This document shows, in pieces, positions 12,868 to 23,764 of a DNA stretch of 64,000 bases. Origin of the DNA: Epiperipatus broadwayi (taxonomy: Eukaryota > Onychophora > Udeonychophora > Euonychophora > Peripatidae); NCBI GenBank assembly GCA_028023455.1, contig JAQFVV010000013.1, positions 9,514,411-9,578,410 on the forward strand, given 5' to 3'. Position 1 is the stretch's first letter. The number at the start of each line of letters is the position of its first letter. The notes under the pieces were generated by a model. The model searched no databases. It worked only from the letters and a program-made list of their open reading frames with translations, and was not told the DNA's origin. Both the position numbers and the translations under genes were made by a program.

Positions 12868-13491
12868 ATGGGAAAAGACACTTTACAAACGATCCTCAGA
12901 GAAATGAGAGAAGATCGAAAGGTACTGATGATGATGATGGAAAGGCTGGTAAGGATCGAGGAAGCATATGGCATCCAAGCCAACTCAAACCTAGAGAATG
13001 TAAAGCTTCAGCAAGAAATAAATCCCTCTGAAGTCCCAAAAATAGATGATGAAGATGATCAGGCCACACCAAAGGAAGTTGTAGATAGCAAGGAAGACGA
13101 CAGTGGTGAGGATGAGTCCAATTACGCAACAGGGGAAGAAGCTGATATAGATATAGAGAAAGAAAAAGATGTTCAGACCACTAGTCCAATGAAATTAAAA
13201 GTGGAAATGGGACAGATGATGAGTCCTCAACTTAGTATAAAGAAGTTACAGACGCCAATGCCTGGATCCTTGATACAGATTCAAACTTTCAAAGAAGACC
13301 CAGGAGAGAAACCCATCGTTCATAGAGATAATGTTAAAGAATTGTTTTTTGTGCATTCGGTCGCAGAAAAGGCCACAGAATTAATGACAGCAATAGATTA
13401 CAGAAACTTGACACTGACGAGAAAGGACCAAGACTACGACCATTATCAAAAGTTAAAACCATATGTGCCACCTGATCCAGGGAAACAATAA
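12868..13491 (+). CDS. unrecognised acidic coiled-coil protein of the nested LTR element
   Basis: A 207-residue frame starts at ATG 12868 (context AAAATGG), begins MGKDTLQTILREMREDRK and ends with TAA at 13489-13491. The frame is open upstream to 12820, but that leading stretch is hydrophobic and lacks a good start context. Visible parts: residues 1-35 are a charged amphipathic helix likely to form a coiled coil (LREMREDRKVLMMMMERLV); about 45-115 is strongly acidic with DDEDD, KEDDSGEDES and EEADIDIEKEKD; the C-terminal 50 residues contain ELFFVHSVAEKATELMTAID and end KPYVPPDPGKQ. No zinc knuckle, protease, RT, signal peptide or membrane segment is seen. It is the only ORF of a young element. 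It could be a reduced gag (the outer element's gag also begins with a charged helix) or a captured host sequence; neither is shown. Confidence 0.55.
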   Translation: MGKDTLQTILREMREDRKVLMMMMERLVRIEEAYGIQANSNLENVKLQQEINPSEVPKIDDEDDQATPKEVVDSKEDDSGEDESNYATGEEADIDIEKEKDVQTTSPMKLKVEMGQMMSPQLSIKKLQTPMPGSLIQIQTFKEDPGEKPIVHRDNVKELFFVHSVAEKATELMTAIDYRNLTLTRKDQDYDHYQKLKPYVPPDPGKQ

Positions 13492-13751
13492 GACAAACTG
13501 TAGAGACAGATATATGTACAGAAGACCAACTGACATGACCATAGGGAAAAACGAGACTTGATAAACGGACCGATTTTTTTAACTTATTATAAGCGGAATA
13601 TTCAAAAAAATTGATCGTAGTGAGACATGTATAATTTTTGTAGTTTGGGCAGGTTATATTATTCACACTCAGGCTGTTCTCCCAGAGTCTATACACTTAT
13701 GCAACTGTATCCTGCATAAGTAAAGTCATTTTTTTTCATTGTTTTTTTTTT

Positions 13752-13765
13752 GAAGTGAAAAGAAA
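13752..13765 (+). promoter_or_regulatory. polypurine tract of the nested element
   Basis: GAAGTGAAAAGAAA directly abuts the TG of the 3' LTR at 13766. With the TGG after the 5' LTR, this sets the plus orientation of the element. Confidence 0.65.
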
Positions 13766-16372
13766 TGAAGCAGTCGGATCTGAGTTCGATCCTAGCTTCA
13801 TGTTATTTACCCTAATACTAACCTTAAATTTCCGATGCAATGGGGCTTTATACGTTCAATCCACGCTAATTTCCATAATAAATAATTTATTTCAAATGCG
13901 TATTAAAATTAATTAGTTTAGCTTAAAATTGATCAATTCTCTAAATAAATTCATGAGAAAATATTCATGAATTTATATATATTAAATTGCGTGGATTGTG
14001 CGTATATACTTGTAAATATTAAAAATATATAATTGTTCGAAAGTTTCATTGCGTCGGGAATACTTGTTTTTTTTTAATTTTAAATAATTTGTTAAAGTGT
14101 TGTTGATTAAAAACTACATTCTTTCGATAAGCTCTCAAATTCTCAAAAACAACAGTAAAGTTTTATTAATTGGAAAAAGATAAGAATTCAATTTCTAATT
14201 AAAATCATTTCAGATTTTAAGAATTCATTTTCTAATTAGGAAAGGAATTCAAAAATTAGTTTGAAAGCCTTATCGAGGGAATGTATTTGAAAACAACTAA
14301 TTGATAATAAAATGAGCGCTAGCCTTAAGGCATCTGGACAATATATATAGCCCTGAAAAGTCAGGAGAAAGGACTAGTTTTGGTTGTAGAGTAGTGCAGT
14401 GAACTCTGTGTGTATAAAAATTGTATTTCATCATGATAGAGGGCTAGAACATCAGGGATCTGGCTACGGTTCCTAAAGTCCCGAGGAATCTTCACTGGAG
14501 CTGCTGAACCGTTTTCCGGATCGATCATTCTGCTAAAATAATGAAAGCTACTAAAATACTACTCCAGTAGTTAACCAATGATGCCTACGTTTCAACAACT
14601 TGGAGGAGTAACTTAAGGACAAGCACGGAATGGTAATATGAACGTTAAACTTTCTGGCCAGTTCGAACTTTATTTTATACTCCTTCTTTTTAAGAGCTCT
14701 TTTATTCTTTAATGTAAATCTTTGTAACACCTTTTAGTTATAAAATGCTACTGTAAATCTATAGCGTAATTCTTTAAATCTCTAGTCTTTAAACTTTTTC
14801 TTTTCTTACCTGGCGGTTCGTTTAATATATATATATATGTTAGTGTGCTTTATTAATGTCGTATTTAAAAATTATATGCCAATAATCTTTCGACTCGATG
14901 AGCTCTTTGATTCCATTTGCCTCACGCAAATAATATAACATTAATTTCAAATAGTAATTCTCGCCCATTAGAGCTAAATTTATAAGTTCTATTAGTCATC
15001 GAGTCAAAGGAAAATATTACATGTTTACTATTTTTTTCTTACCTTTAGCTATTAATAAATTATTAGCTCAATGTTTCACCTATGTCCCCAGCTCCTATCT
15101 ACGTTATAAGTATATATATATGTATTCAAATAATGTTAAAATATTGATTTTCTTGTTCCACTAATATTTATTTATGCAAATATAATCTTAAATGTCTTTA
15201 TTGCAAAAAGGGTCGATAAAGGGTTAAATGTATTTTAATTCCACTTTTGTTATTTTATATTAATATTCAGGAAGGGCACGATATTAGGGCATAATTAATA
15301 TAGTTTATAAATGTTTTAAAATAGTTCGATAAAAGCTCGTTTGACTTTAATTAATTGGTCAAGTCATCACGTAGAGCATTCTACATGGGTTTTATTTTTC
15401 AACGATGACTATCAAGTCATCATCATCAAATGTTGCTGACGTAGGGCCATCTTCCGCTCCGTTAGGCTGGTCGGTGATCATATTCTCTTATTTAAATTTC
15501 TCGAGGAAGAAAGTACTTCCTTTCCGATTCATTAGTCAAAGGGCGTAAGACTTGCCAAATGCAAGCCGCCATAGGACTTCGATCATCGACTAGCGATCAT
15601 CTTTCAATTTTACTCTCTGCCTTGTAATTCGTCAGTACCATTGCATCTTTGTTCCGGTAAAACCCGCTCCGTGCTCGTAATTCGTGATGAAGTGATTTAA
15701 ATTAAAGTCGAACCAATTCTCAAATATATTTAGTTTAAATCAGTTTTCAAATCAAGATTAAAGTTATGCCTTAAAATACGTTTTGCTCTTCATGAATAGA
15801 TTTCCGAATGTGAAAATAAATCTCACATTCCACCGTAATAAAATTAGAACAATCATTTCCGTTCTTAATGAATACCTTTATCTGCCTTTATATTTCTCGT
15901 TGGGGGCATAGACATAGAATCCCATGTTGTGTAATACTTGTTGGCATATGATAAGGACCGCCACTCTTATTATATTTATAAATTCTTTTAAAGACTAGAG
16001 GTAACTAATGCAATCTATATTTTATTGAACAAAACAAATTATTATTATTATTAAATATTTCTAACATACTTGGTTTCTTAGTTCATCATTCTTTTTATAA
16101 TTATTTAAATGTTCATACCCGCTATCTGTGTTGGCAACCCGAACATACATATGATTTGATTTAAAAAGTATTCAAAGTAATTAATTATTAGATATTCGTG
16201 TCAGTGCAAGGGTCTCTAGTCCTCACCAACCGTTGAACTAGTTCTTGGCGCATAGCACTGTGCCGTCGATTTCTGCTATCTGAGCTGTTGAGTTGGGTTT
16301 GAATTCAGTTTTGGTTAAGCTGAGTTTGAATCTGATTTGACTTAGGGGTGGTGGTGGTTTTCGACCGGTACA
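13766..16372 (+). repeat. 3' LTR of the nested element (2,607 bp)
   Basis: Near-identical to 8735-11339. Differences are scattered single changes plus a TA-repeat length change near 14823. It is followed by the ATAC duplication and then outer-element integrase. Confidence 0.9.
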
Positions 16373-17123
16373 ATACCCAAACATAGTTCCCGACCTGGAA
16401 ATGTTGGCTTCTCCAATCTGCTCGTAATTTCCGTTCTGCCCTTTCTGTAAGGCGGCGGTGTGCTTTGTGTCTGTCAGTTTCAATATTGATTTCACGTTCA
16501 TCCATGGGTAATGGCGTCTTGATCAGTAATGAGTCCGCTTTACCAAAATGCAAACGTGTTGGCATCATGCCAGTGGCCTCATTGATGGTTCCATTGATAT
16601 ATTGAAAAATCTTTTCAGTTTGATTTACCCAGCTTCTGTGATTTTGGTGAACATGGGTCCTAAATAGTCGGTTTATTTCCCTCATAACCCGTTCATATGG
16701 GTTAGACTGAGGATTTCAAATTGAGGTCAGAATATGTTTAACGTTTTGCTGCCTCAACCAAGTCTTCCATTCTTGAGATGTAAAGGCTGATCCATGGTCC
16801 GAGAGGATGGTGATCGGTCTTCCAATCTTGATGAATTGACACTTTTGTAACACTCGAATTGCGCAATGGGAATCTGCTCGCATCACAGGATAGGCCCAAG
16901 CATATTTTGAGAATGGATCATAAGTTACAAGTAAGTAACGGAATCTACGGTAAGATGGCAATGGGCCATAGTGATCAATCGCAAGTATTTCATTTGGTGC
17001 GGACGGAATGATAGAGGCACCTACTCCACTAAAGTTTCTATTTGGTGGTTTATCTCTTGCACAAATAGCACATTTCTTGAGGGTATCCATCACATCTTCA
17101 GATAGCTTTGGCCAGTGAAATTG
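16373..17123 (-). pseudogene. integrase core of the outer Ty3 element, broken
   Basis: Minus-strand frames 17093-16716 and 16685 down to 16373 carry the integrase catalytic core. Visible are the CAIC cysteine pair of the zinc finger, the first acidic residue in ILAIDHYGPLP, the second in ITILSDHGSAFTSQEW and, after a stop near 16716, the region with the expected glutamate (NPYERVMREINRLF). The order matches the D,D-35-E triad of retroviral-type integrases. The last part, HFQVGNYVWV, runs into the nested LTR boundary at 16372. Integrase inserts element cDNA into chromosomes; here stops and the 7.6 kb insertion abolish it. Confidence 0.85.
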
Positions 17124-17774
17124 TCATCTTATAGCTTCTTCTGTTTTTCTAGGGCCATAGTGCCCTACTAAACCATGCATATACATGATGAGACGGTTTA
17201 TGAGGTCAGGTGGTACCAAGATTTTCCAGTAAATTTTATCGCCCACAATCTGCTGCTGCAGCAACCCATTTCTTATCCGGTATAGCTTCTTTCCTCGAGG
17301 TGTTGAGCAGCCTTGTATTGGATTTCCTTGCTGTTGTACAATTTGGATCAGCTTTTTATATAGCGGCTGCTGCTCCTGCCAATGCTGAAGGTTCCTTAAC
17401 TTGTGTTCCATCTCCTGGTCCAATACTGTTGCTGCAATTACTAATGGCTGATCACTTATTATGGGGTTGTGTGGCTCCAGTTCTATAGGATGTTGACTTA
17501 ATATATCGGCCACTGTATTTTCAGGCCCAGGGCAGTAGACGACTTTATAATGAAATCTTTGAAGTGAAAGACTCCATCTGATGAGGCAGTCATTGTTCAG
17601 GTAACTTTTATTTAGGAATTCGAGACACCGGTGGTCAGTAATGATAATCACTTCTGAACCCAGCAACATCTGCTTGAACTTATTGCATGACCACACGATT
17701 GCTAGTGTCTCTTGTTCCGTCACTGTGTAGTTCTTTTCAGCTCCTTTGAGAGTACGGCTGCTAAAGTATAGTAT
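17124..17774 (-). pseudogene. RNase H and integrase zinc-finger region of the outer element
   Basis: The frame 17723-17124 encodes about 200 residues. The N-terminal half matches Ty3 RNase H: TEQETLAIVWSCNKF, then the TDHRCLEFL segment with its conserved Asp, RWSLSLQRF, and the closing VADILSQHP. The C-terminal end has the integrase HHCC histidines (MYMHGLVGHYGPRKTEEAIR), whose cysteines lie in the next frame below 17100. An in-frame stop near 17120 and a frame change near 17770 separate it from its neighbours. Reading frames on the opposite strand here are shadows. Confidence 0.85.
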
Positions 17775-18840
17775 TTAGTGTTGGCCTTCTTGGTATCCCT
17801 TCTGACTGCTATCAGTCTGCAAATAAAAGGGACGGGTAAAATCTGGGTAGTGTAACATCACAGTCTCTAAAAATCTTCTCTTTACTCGACTGAAGTCTTC
17901 TTCATGGGTCTTTGTCCATTCCCATCGGTGGTGACGTCTTATCAATTCTACTAGTGATGATGTATCTTTGGCAAAATGGGGATAAAACTTGTGATAGTAA
18001 TTGCAAAGGCCCAGAAATGATTGAACTTGTTTTCTGTTCGTGGGCCTAGGAAAATTTTCAATAGCTGCGACCTTGTCAGGGTGAGCCCTAATTCCTTGAC
18101 CATTTACAATATGGTCTAAAAAGGAAATTTCCCTCAATGCGAAAAAACTTTTTTTTAAATTAACAGTTATATTTTTCTGGGTGCACTCATCGAAAAATTG
18201 TTTTAAATCCTCCAGATGTTCTGCAATGTCTCTAGACGCAACTACTACATCGTCTACATAACATACCAATTTTTTTTTTATCTTTCTGACAATACTTGGT
18301 CCAAACACCTCATGAGGCCAGCCCCGCTATTTATCAGCCCAAAAGGTACTCTCTTAAACATGTGGGTTTGCCCATTGTATCTGAACGCGGTATATTTTCG
18401 ATCCTGGGGGTGGAGAGCCATTTGCCAGTAACTGGCAGTTAGGTCAAGGGTAGAGAAAATATTCTTAGCAGTCAACTTGATGTTTCTTGGATGGGTGGTG
18501 GGATGTCCCGCTCAGGTATAGTAATGTTGTTTAATGTCCTAGCATTGAGACACAATCATATGGTTCCATCTTTCTTTTTGACTATGACTAACGGGTTATT
18601 ATAGGGTGATGACCCCTTTTCAATTACACCCCAGTCAATCATCTGCTTAATTTGAGCATTCACCTCTTCTTGATACTGAAATGGGATAGGGTATATGTGG
18701 GTCTGGAAATGTGTCTCTTCTTTTACTCATATCCGATGGACGTAATCACTAATTTCACCTGGGACCTGAGAAAATATTGTACGATTTTCCATAAATAATT
18801 TTTGTAACTGGAATTGGTCCTCTACCTTGTCTAAGGATGA
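17775..18840 (-). pseudogene. reverse transcriptase of the outer Ty3 element, frameshifted
   Basis: Reverse transcriptase is spread over several minus-strand frames. From about 18840 to 18480 the N-terminal palm is recognisable but has stops; 18475-18278 reads FSTLDLTASYWQMALHPQDR and FKRVPFGLINSGAG; 18308-17775 contains the catalytic box CYVDD at about 18249-18263, then SFLDHIVNGQGI and QVQSFLGLCNYYHKFYPHF of the thumb. These are standard Ty3/gypsy signatures. The switch of frame near 18300 and at least three stops upstream of 18475 show decay. Confidence 0.88.
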
Positions 18841-18864
18841 TCCCATAATTTTCTCTTGGATATC

Positions 18865-19467
18865 CTAATCAGGAATGGCCTCCAGACATCTTAATTGGAT
18901 TTCTTCAGTTTGTTTATTTGTATCAAAACTAATCTGCTCCTGCTGGAAAGTTAGGATCTTTTTTTTATAGTCCGGGATACATTCATGTTGGGTTAAGAAG
19001 TCGGACCCAATTATCACGTCCTGAATTAGTCCTTTTATCACTAAGAATGCGTGTCCTGCATTGGCTTCTCCTATCAATATTTCCAACCAGACTTGATAGT
19101 TTTCAGTTCTGGTCGTCCTCCCATCAGCCAGCTTCATTTGGATTGGGAGAGCGGGGAGCTTGGGTATGAGTCCATGTTTTTCGTAATTTGTTAACCACTC
19201 TCTAGAAACACAGGAAATCTGGCTGCCTGTGTCAAGAAGAATTTGTGCAACTGAGGCCCCAATTCTTGTATTAATAATTGGGCAAGGGCCAATCTGAAGT
19301 CCCCAAGTGGGATCCTCTTCCTGGATGACTGATGTTAGGTTAGTCATCTCCGCTACTCTCAGCTGCTGGCAAGATGAATGCTGGTACTGGTAATCTTTTA
19401 CTGAAGTCCCGCTTGATCGAATTGCCATTTGGCTTCTTTCTTTCTCACTATAATTGCTAGTAGTCAC
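18865..19467 (-). pseudogene. aspartic protease region of the outer element
   Basis: An open minus-strand frame of 200 residues. The retropepsin active-site motif is ILLDTGSQISCVS at about residues 75-87, followed by the expected downstream hydrophobic glycine motif, DVIIGSDFL, near residue 150. Retropepsins cleave the Gag-Pol polyprotein. The frame is closed by a stop before RT. The upstream part lacks the zinc knuckle expected between capsid and protease, so gag may carry an internal deletion. Confidence 0.82.
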
Positions 19468-19963
19468 TGATTGCTGTTGTCTGGTCTCCTGCTTCTGCCT
19501 TATGCACTTGAAAAAAACTTTGTAAGCTCTCTAAGTGGGCTTGAGGATTTTCTCCTGTCTCTCCTCTAAAGATTTTTATCTGAATAATCTCTCCTAAATA
19601 GCTTTGAGGTCTAACCTCCTTTGTCCTTATATTTCCCCCCTCTTTATTGATTTGGGTTATTCTATATTCGTTTGCTATCATTCCTAACTCTCTCAAGACA
19701 AATTTTTGAATTTCCTGATACTCTCTAACTCTCACCTTTTCTTCTTCCTATCTCTGTTTTGATTCTTCATCTCTTTTTTTTCTCATCTCCTCCTCATACA
19801 TTTCCTTCACTTCTTGCATACTCTGTCTGAGTATTTTCTCCATAAACTTGAAATTTAAGTCCATTGATCCTCTGTATTGTCGCGGAGCTTTCCTTCACTC
19901 GGGTGTCGACTCCAAAGCTTCAGATAAATCTACTTGCTGTATAACAATATTTTCTGATTCCAT
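19457..19963 (-). pseudogene. gag fragment of the outer element with in-frame stops
   Basis: Reading starts at ATG 19963 (MESENIVIQQVDLSEALES). In the same frame there are a TGA near 19897 and a TAG near 19750; then the frame is open to 19457. A charged helix (KFMEKILRQSMQEVKEMYEE) is followed by the capsid-type phrase IKIFRGETGENPQAHLESLQ and SFF. Gag forms the particle. No CCHC knuckle is visible. With protease starting in another frame within about 10 bases of its end, it appears shortened. Confidence 0.7.
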
Positions 19964-20590
19964 TTTCTTAATGTGATTTATTTATTTTATACTACTAGCA
20001 TTTGACTACTCCCCACCGGTATATTGGCCCTATAACACTCTTTCGCTGCCCTCACCTACTCTACATTGCCCTATCTCTATATTGCTGCGTTTAACATATT
20101 TAACATATATATTATAGCGAACTACTGGTTACGCGTATAATAAGCTACTGCTGTCTATGATATATATATTTGTACTTTAACAAAATATTTACTATTAACA
20201 TATATAACAAGCTTCTGCTGTCTATGCTATATATATAATGGTGTTTTAATAAAAAAAAATTCAATGCTACTTGCTTTCTCATTTAACGACTGATTACTTT
20301 TTTTTTCTTGACATATATATATAAAGCAAAATATTTCATTAGATCCGAGTATTTTCGTTCCTTCTTAAATTACACACACATCCCTGCTTTCCTTAAATTT
20401 GTTATTACGCCTGCTGTCCTTTCATTCACTCGACCCACATTATTTCACTCGATTTATTTTTTTTCATTATTTTTATCAAAACAAAATCGTATATATATAG
20501 AATAATTAGCTAACTCGAGTAACGAACGCTAAAAGAAATTTATATGCGTTATATTTTGCTCAGGGTATATATGGGTTTTTTGTATCGAAA

Positions 20591-20611
20591 GCTCCACGTT
20601 GGAAAGCGCCA
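20591..20611 (-). promoter_or_regulatory. primer-binding-site-like sequence, tRNA-Lys type
   Basis: On the minus strand TGGCGCTTTCCAACGTGGAG closely resembles the 18-base complement of the tRNA-Lys(1,2) 3' end with three extra T bases after TGGCGC. It lies 25 bases inside the LTR end at 20637, farther than usual. Confidence 0.6.
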
Positions 20612-20636
20612 AACGCTAAAAAAAAAAATTTAACTA

Positions 20637-23123
20637 TGTAACGGTCAGAAAACGTGTGACTCGTAAACATAGTGCAGAATTCGACCACCATACAGAACAG
20701 CAGCACCATCGAGTAGCGAAGCCACCCGTGGTACTGAGTTCGAACATAGTTTATCGGTTCCACAATACAATCCACGAAACAACGCATCTGATGCGACATT
20801 AGTAAATATTTCCTTAGGCACGGTGGTCAGGGATATGCAAGAGACTCATGATTTTATTCTCGAGTTAGCCAATAATCAAACTAATATTAATTAAACATTC
20901 ATATTTACATAATCGAGGAAATAGTATATAGAATGGGTATCGAATGAATGAAACGTAACTGCAGACGTATAGTTTAAAATTATTTATTAATACATTTTAA
21001 TAAGATCATTATTTTATATTGAGGATTTCAGTAGCGGTATTTCCGATACTGTAATGTTTACAAAAGGAATACATTTATTTGAAGGCGTAATCTAGCTACC
21101 TAAAATTCTCGAGTAAGTATTTCTAATGCATGCCTTGGGGAATTTATACCTTTGCAATGCAAGAGTCTAAAGTAAGATTTAAGAGTAGCGGCGGACATAT
21201 ATTTATTTAATTAAAATATTTATCTTATGACTAAGGGCAAACATTTATTTGAGAGTGAATTATGAAGATAATGCAGAGGCGGAGTGATATATAGAATAAT
21301 AAAACTAAGTAAAGGAACACGTGGTACGCTTTAGAAAGGCGATATGGAATGGCAGTATATTGAAACTGCAATGCCGCGAATGAGTTTATAAAACTGTCGG
21401 GCTGGTCTCTGCCTCGGCCCGATGAAGTAAGGTGTCACATAAGCATAACCAGGGACAAGCGGTACGTGTCGCAATTTGCCGGCTGGCTGCATGACAGGTC
21501 AAATCCTACGGGAGCATTTATTATGTCCACTTGTGTAGGACGACGGGGGTTAATTTCAACCCTGAAGAATCCGGAATATTTACGGCGGAATAGATCATCG
21601 CGTCTTTAAAATGTAACACATGTATACTGTATAAACGATTATGTTGAGATTTCAACAGATTTCTAACTCGGTCCTACATTATCAACATTTACTAAAGAAC
21701 GTTGGCGACTCTCAAAGAAATGTAATTTTCTGGAATTATTCATGATGATTTAGTAAATACAAAACATATATATAAATTGGGAATTATTATAACTAATACG
21801 TCAGCCATTTGCGAAGTAGTAGACCCTGCATTACAATAAATGATGCACTGAATGCGTGTCGATTTATATGAAAGTAAAGTTATTTAGGAAAGTAAATATT
21901 AATGAAAATTGGACACGCATTCATTGTTTTAAGCGATCATAGATTTAAACTTTGAAATTTGAGACAATTATGAGCATGCAATAATTAAATAATAACTATA
22001 GATAAAAATGTAGATTATAGAAATACGCACCCAAGAAAGCTAGAGTGAGGTAAGCTAGATTATTAGAGAAATTTACACATTAAGTTAATTATTCAGTTTT
22101 AGTTATACATATGGTAGTTTTTACATTTTATAATTTAGATAAGTAGTATGAAGAAGAGCTATAGCATATTATTAGAGTACTCTAGAGTTTGAACACAGAC
22201 AGGTACCTGTTTTATAAGAAGTTTTCTGATTCCATTAGTTTAGCAGCAAAAAGTTCACGAGTGGCAATTCTTTCTTGTATTTAGATATTTCATTTAATTT
22301 CATGGCAGCAGCAGCTTTCTCATTCATTTCAGGCAGCAGATCTTCATGGTGAATTTATGATGGGCAATGGAAAGTTCAGCATCCGATAGGCCATCTCCCG
22401 ATGGAGAATAATCTAGGTGCTTTACTCGGTCATACCTTGGCAGGAACAAATTATTTTTATATTTTTGGAGACTCTCAGTGATCGAGAGCAAAGCTAAAGT
22501 TTAAGTGAATGTCTCCAGCAAGTCTAAGATGGCCTCTTTTCTTATCTTGATCTTTCACATTTTTGTTAAGGTATTTTTAGGTTCTACTTAATCTGCCCTG
22601 AGGATAATCAATGCATTTAGTTGGTTTTTAATTAAAGAAAGCTGCCGTTCTATTGTTTACATTTTACATTTACTAATTACATTTTTGGGGAATTTTTCTT
22701 TAATTAATCTATTATCTATCACTGACCGATGCTTTTAAATTTCAAAAACAAAAAGGGAACATAAGATTATTTTAACTTTTAATTAAATATTACATCAGAT
22801 ATTTTTAGAATTATTATTAAATGAAATTTAAACAAAGCAATAAATACGAACTTTATAATCCAAAATAAATGATTAAAATTATACAAAATTATATAACTAA
22901 AAGAAATCTAAATTATATTATTTTATCCCTATTTATTGCGTTTAATTTGAGATCGAAATGTGTGCGTGTTTATGCTGAATTCTACATATATTTATACATT
23001 TTTAATATTGTTACACACACAATTCGATATCAAAAAGTTTAAATTTGGGCGGGATAGACCGGTCAGTGAGAGATGACAGAAAAAGGTGAAACTTAAGATT
23101 CGAATACGAATCTTACTGTTTCA
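20637..23123 (-). repeat. 5' LTR of the outer Ty3 element (2.5 kb)
   Basis: Begins TGTAACGG and ends GTTTCA on the plus strand. It retains more CpG dinucleotides than 5264-8064 and only one unit of the 163-bp segment. Short frames inside it are not supported as genes. Confidence 0.88.
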
Positions 23124-23764
23124 ATATCTAAATAAATTTTTTTTTAAAAAATTGTATGCTTCTTTTGTTCTGCTAATCAATACATTTCTTCAACTTCTCA
23201 TACAATTTATACCATTTATTTTTAGTATTATCATATTTTTGATTTATATTCACTTTCCATAACTTTATACTTCTTTTATCTTCTAATCAATTAATATATG
23301 TTCTTCTACCACTCTTTATAAATTTTTATCTTTACTATATTTTCTACATAGATATCACTTTTTTTTAAAAATATGAATATGTGAAAGCAAATTCTCTTTC
23401 ATTTAACCTGGCATATTATAAAACTTTTCTAGATATTATTGTTCTCTGACAATAATCCAATTACACACTATTTTTAGTAATATATTTTAATTCATATTGA
23501 GATAGCTTCCTAATCTCTTCTAGATAATATTAAAAAGAAAATTAAAGTAAATTAATATTTAAAATTTTTAGGAAATAGGAGATAAAAGGCAAAGAAATCA
23601 CTCCAATATTTAATTTGATGCATATTTTATTTATATTTTCATAAAAAGAATTTGAATCTAAAAATGGAGAATATGGGTAAGTTAATATTAAAAAATGAGC
23701 AAAATTAAACAAGAAATGACATATACTTTAAATAAATTATATAAATGCATGGGAAAAGTAAATT
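23124..23764. other. AT-rich sequence without recognised gene
   Basis: Low-complexity T-rich then A-rich DNA between the outer element and an old Ty3 LTR. Nothing further supported. Confidence 0.5.

Larger units (their letters stand above)
8735..16372 (+). mobile_element. nested non-autonomous LTR retrotransposon with a single novel ORF
   Basis: Direct repeats at 8735-11339 and 13766-16372 begin TGAAGCAGTCGG and end ACCGGTACA. The bases before the first repeat (8731-8734) and after the second (16373-16376) are both ATAC, a 4-bp target duplication that also joins the two halves of the outer integrase in frame. Orientation is plus: TGG follows the first LTR at 11340 and a purine tract (GAAGTGAAAAGAAA) precedes the second. 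The 2.4 kb interior has no reverse transcriptase, protease or integrase, only one credible ORF (12868-13491). The LTRs differ at roughly 15-20 positions by eye over 2.6 kb, so the insertion is recent. It must have been mobilised by an unidentified autonomous relative. Confidence 0.9.
5264..23123 (-). mobile_element. Ty3/gypsy LTR retrotransposon (outer element), split by a nested LTR element
   Basis: Two long direct repeats (5264-8064 and 20637-23123) start TGTAAYGGTCAG and end CTTACTGTTTCA on the plus strand. The left flank ends ATAT (5260-5263) and the right flank begins ATAT (23124-23127), a candidate 4-bp target duplication, weak because it is AT-rich. Between them, on the minus strand and in order from 20636 downwards, lie a primer-binding-site-like sequence, gag, protease, reverse transcriptase, RNase H and integrase: the Ty3 (Metaviridae) order. 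Integrase is cut by the element at 8735-16372. Without that insertion (and one ATAC copy) the outer element would be about 10.2 kb. Stops and frame changes in gag and pol show it is dead. It lies in sense orientation to the dynein gene. Confidence 0.88.

Noticed and set aside
17210-17488. 92-codon plus-strand ORF
   Set aside because: Shadow of the RNase H/integrase frame on the minus strand.
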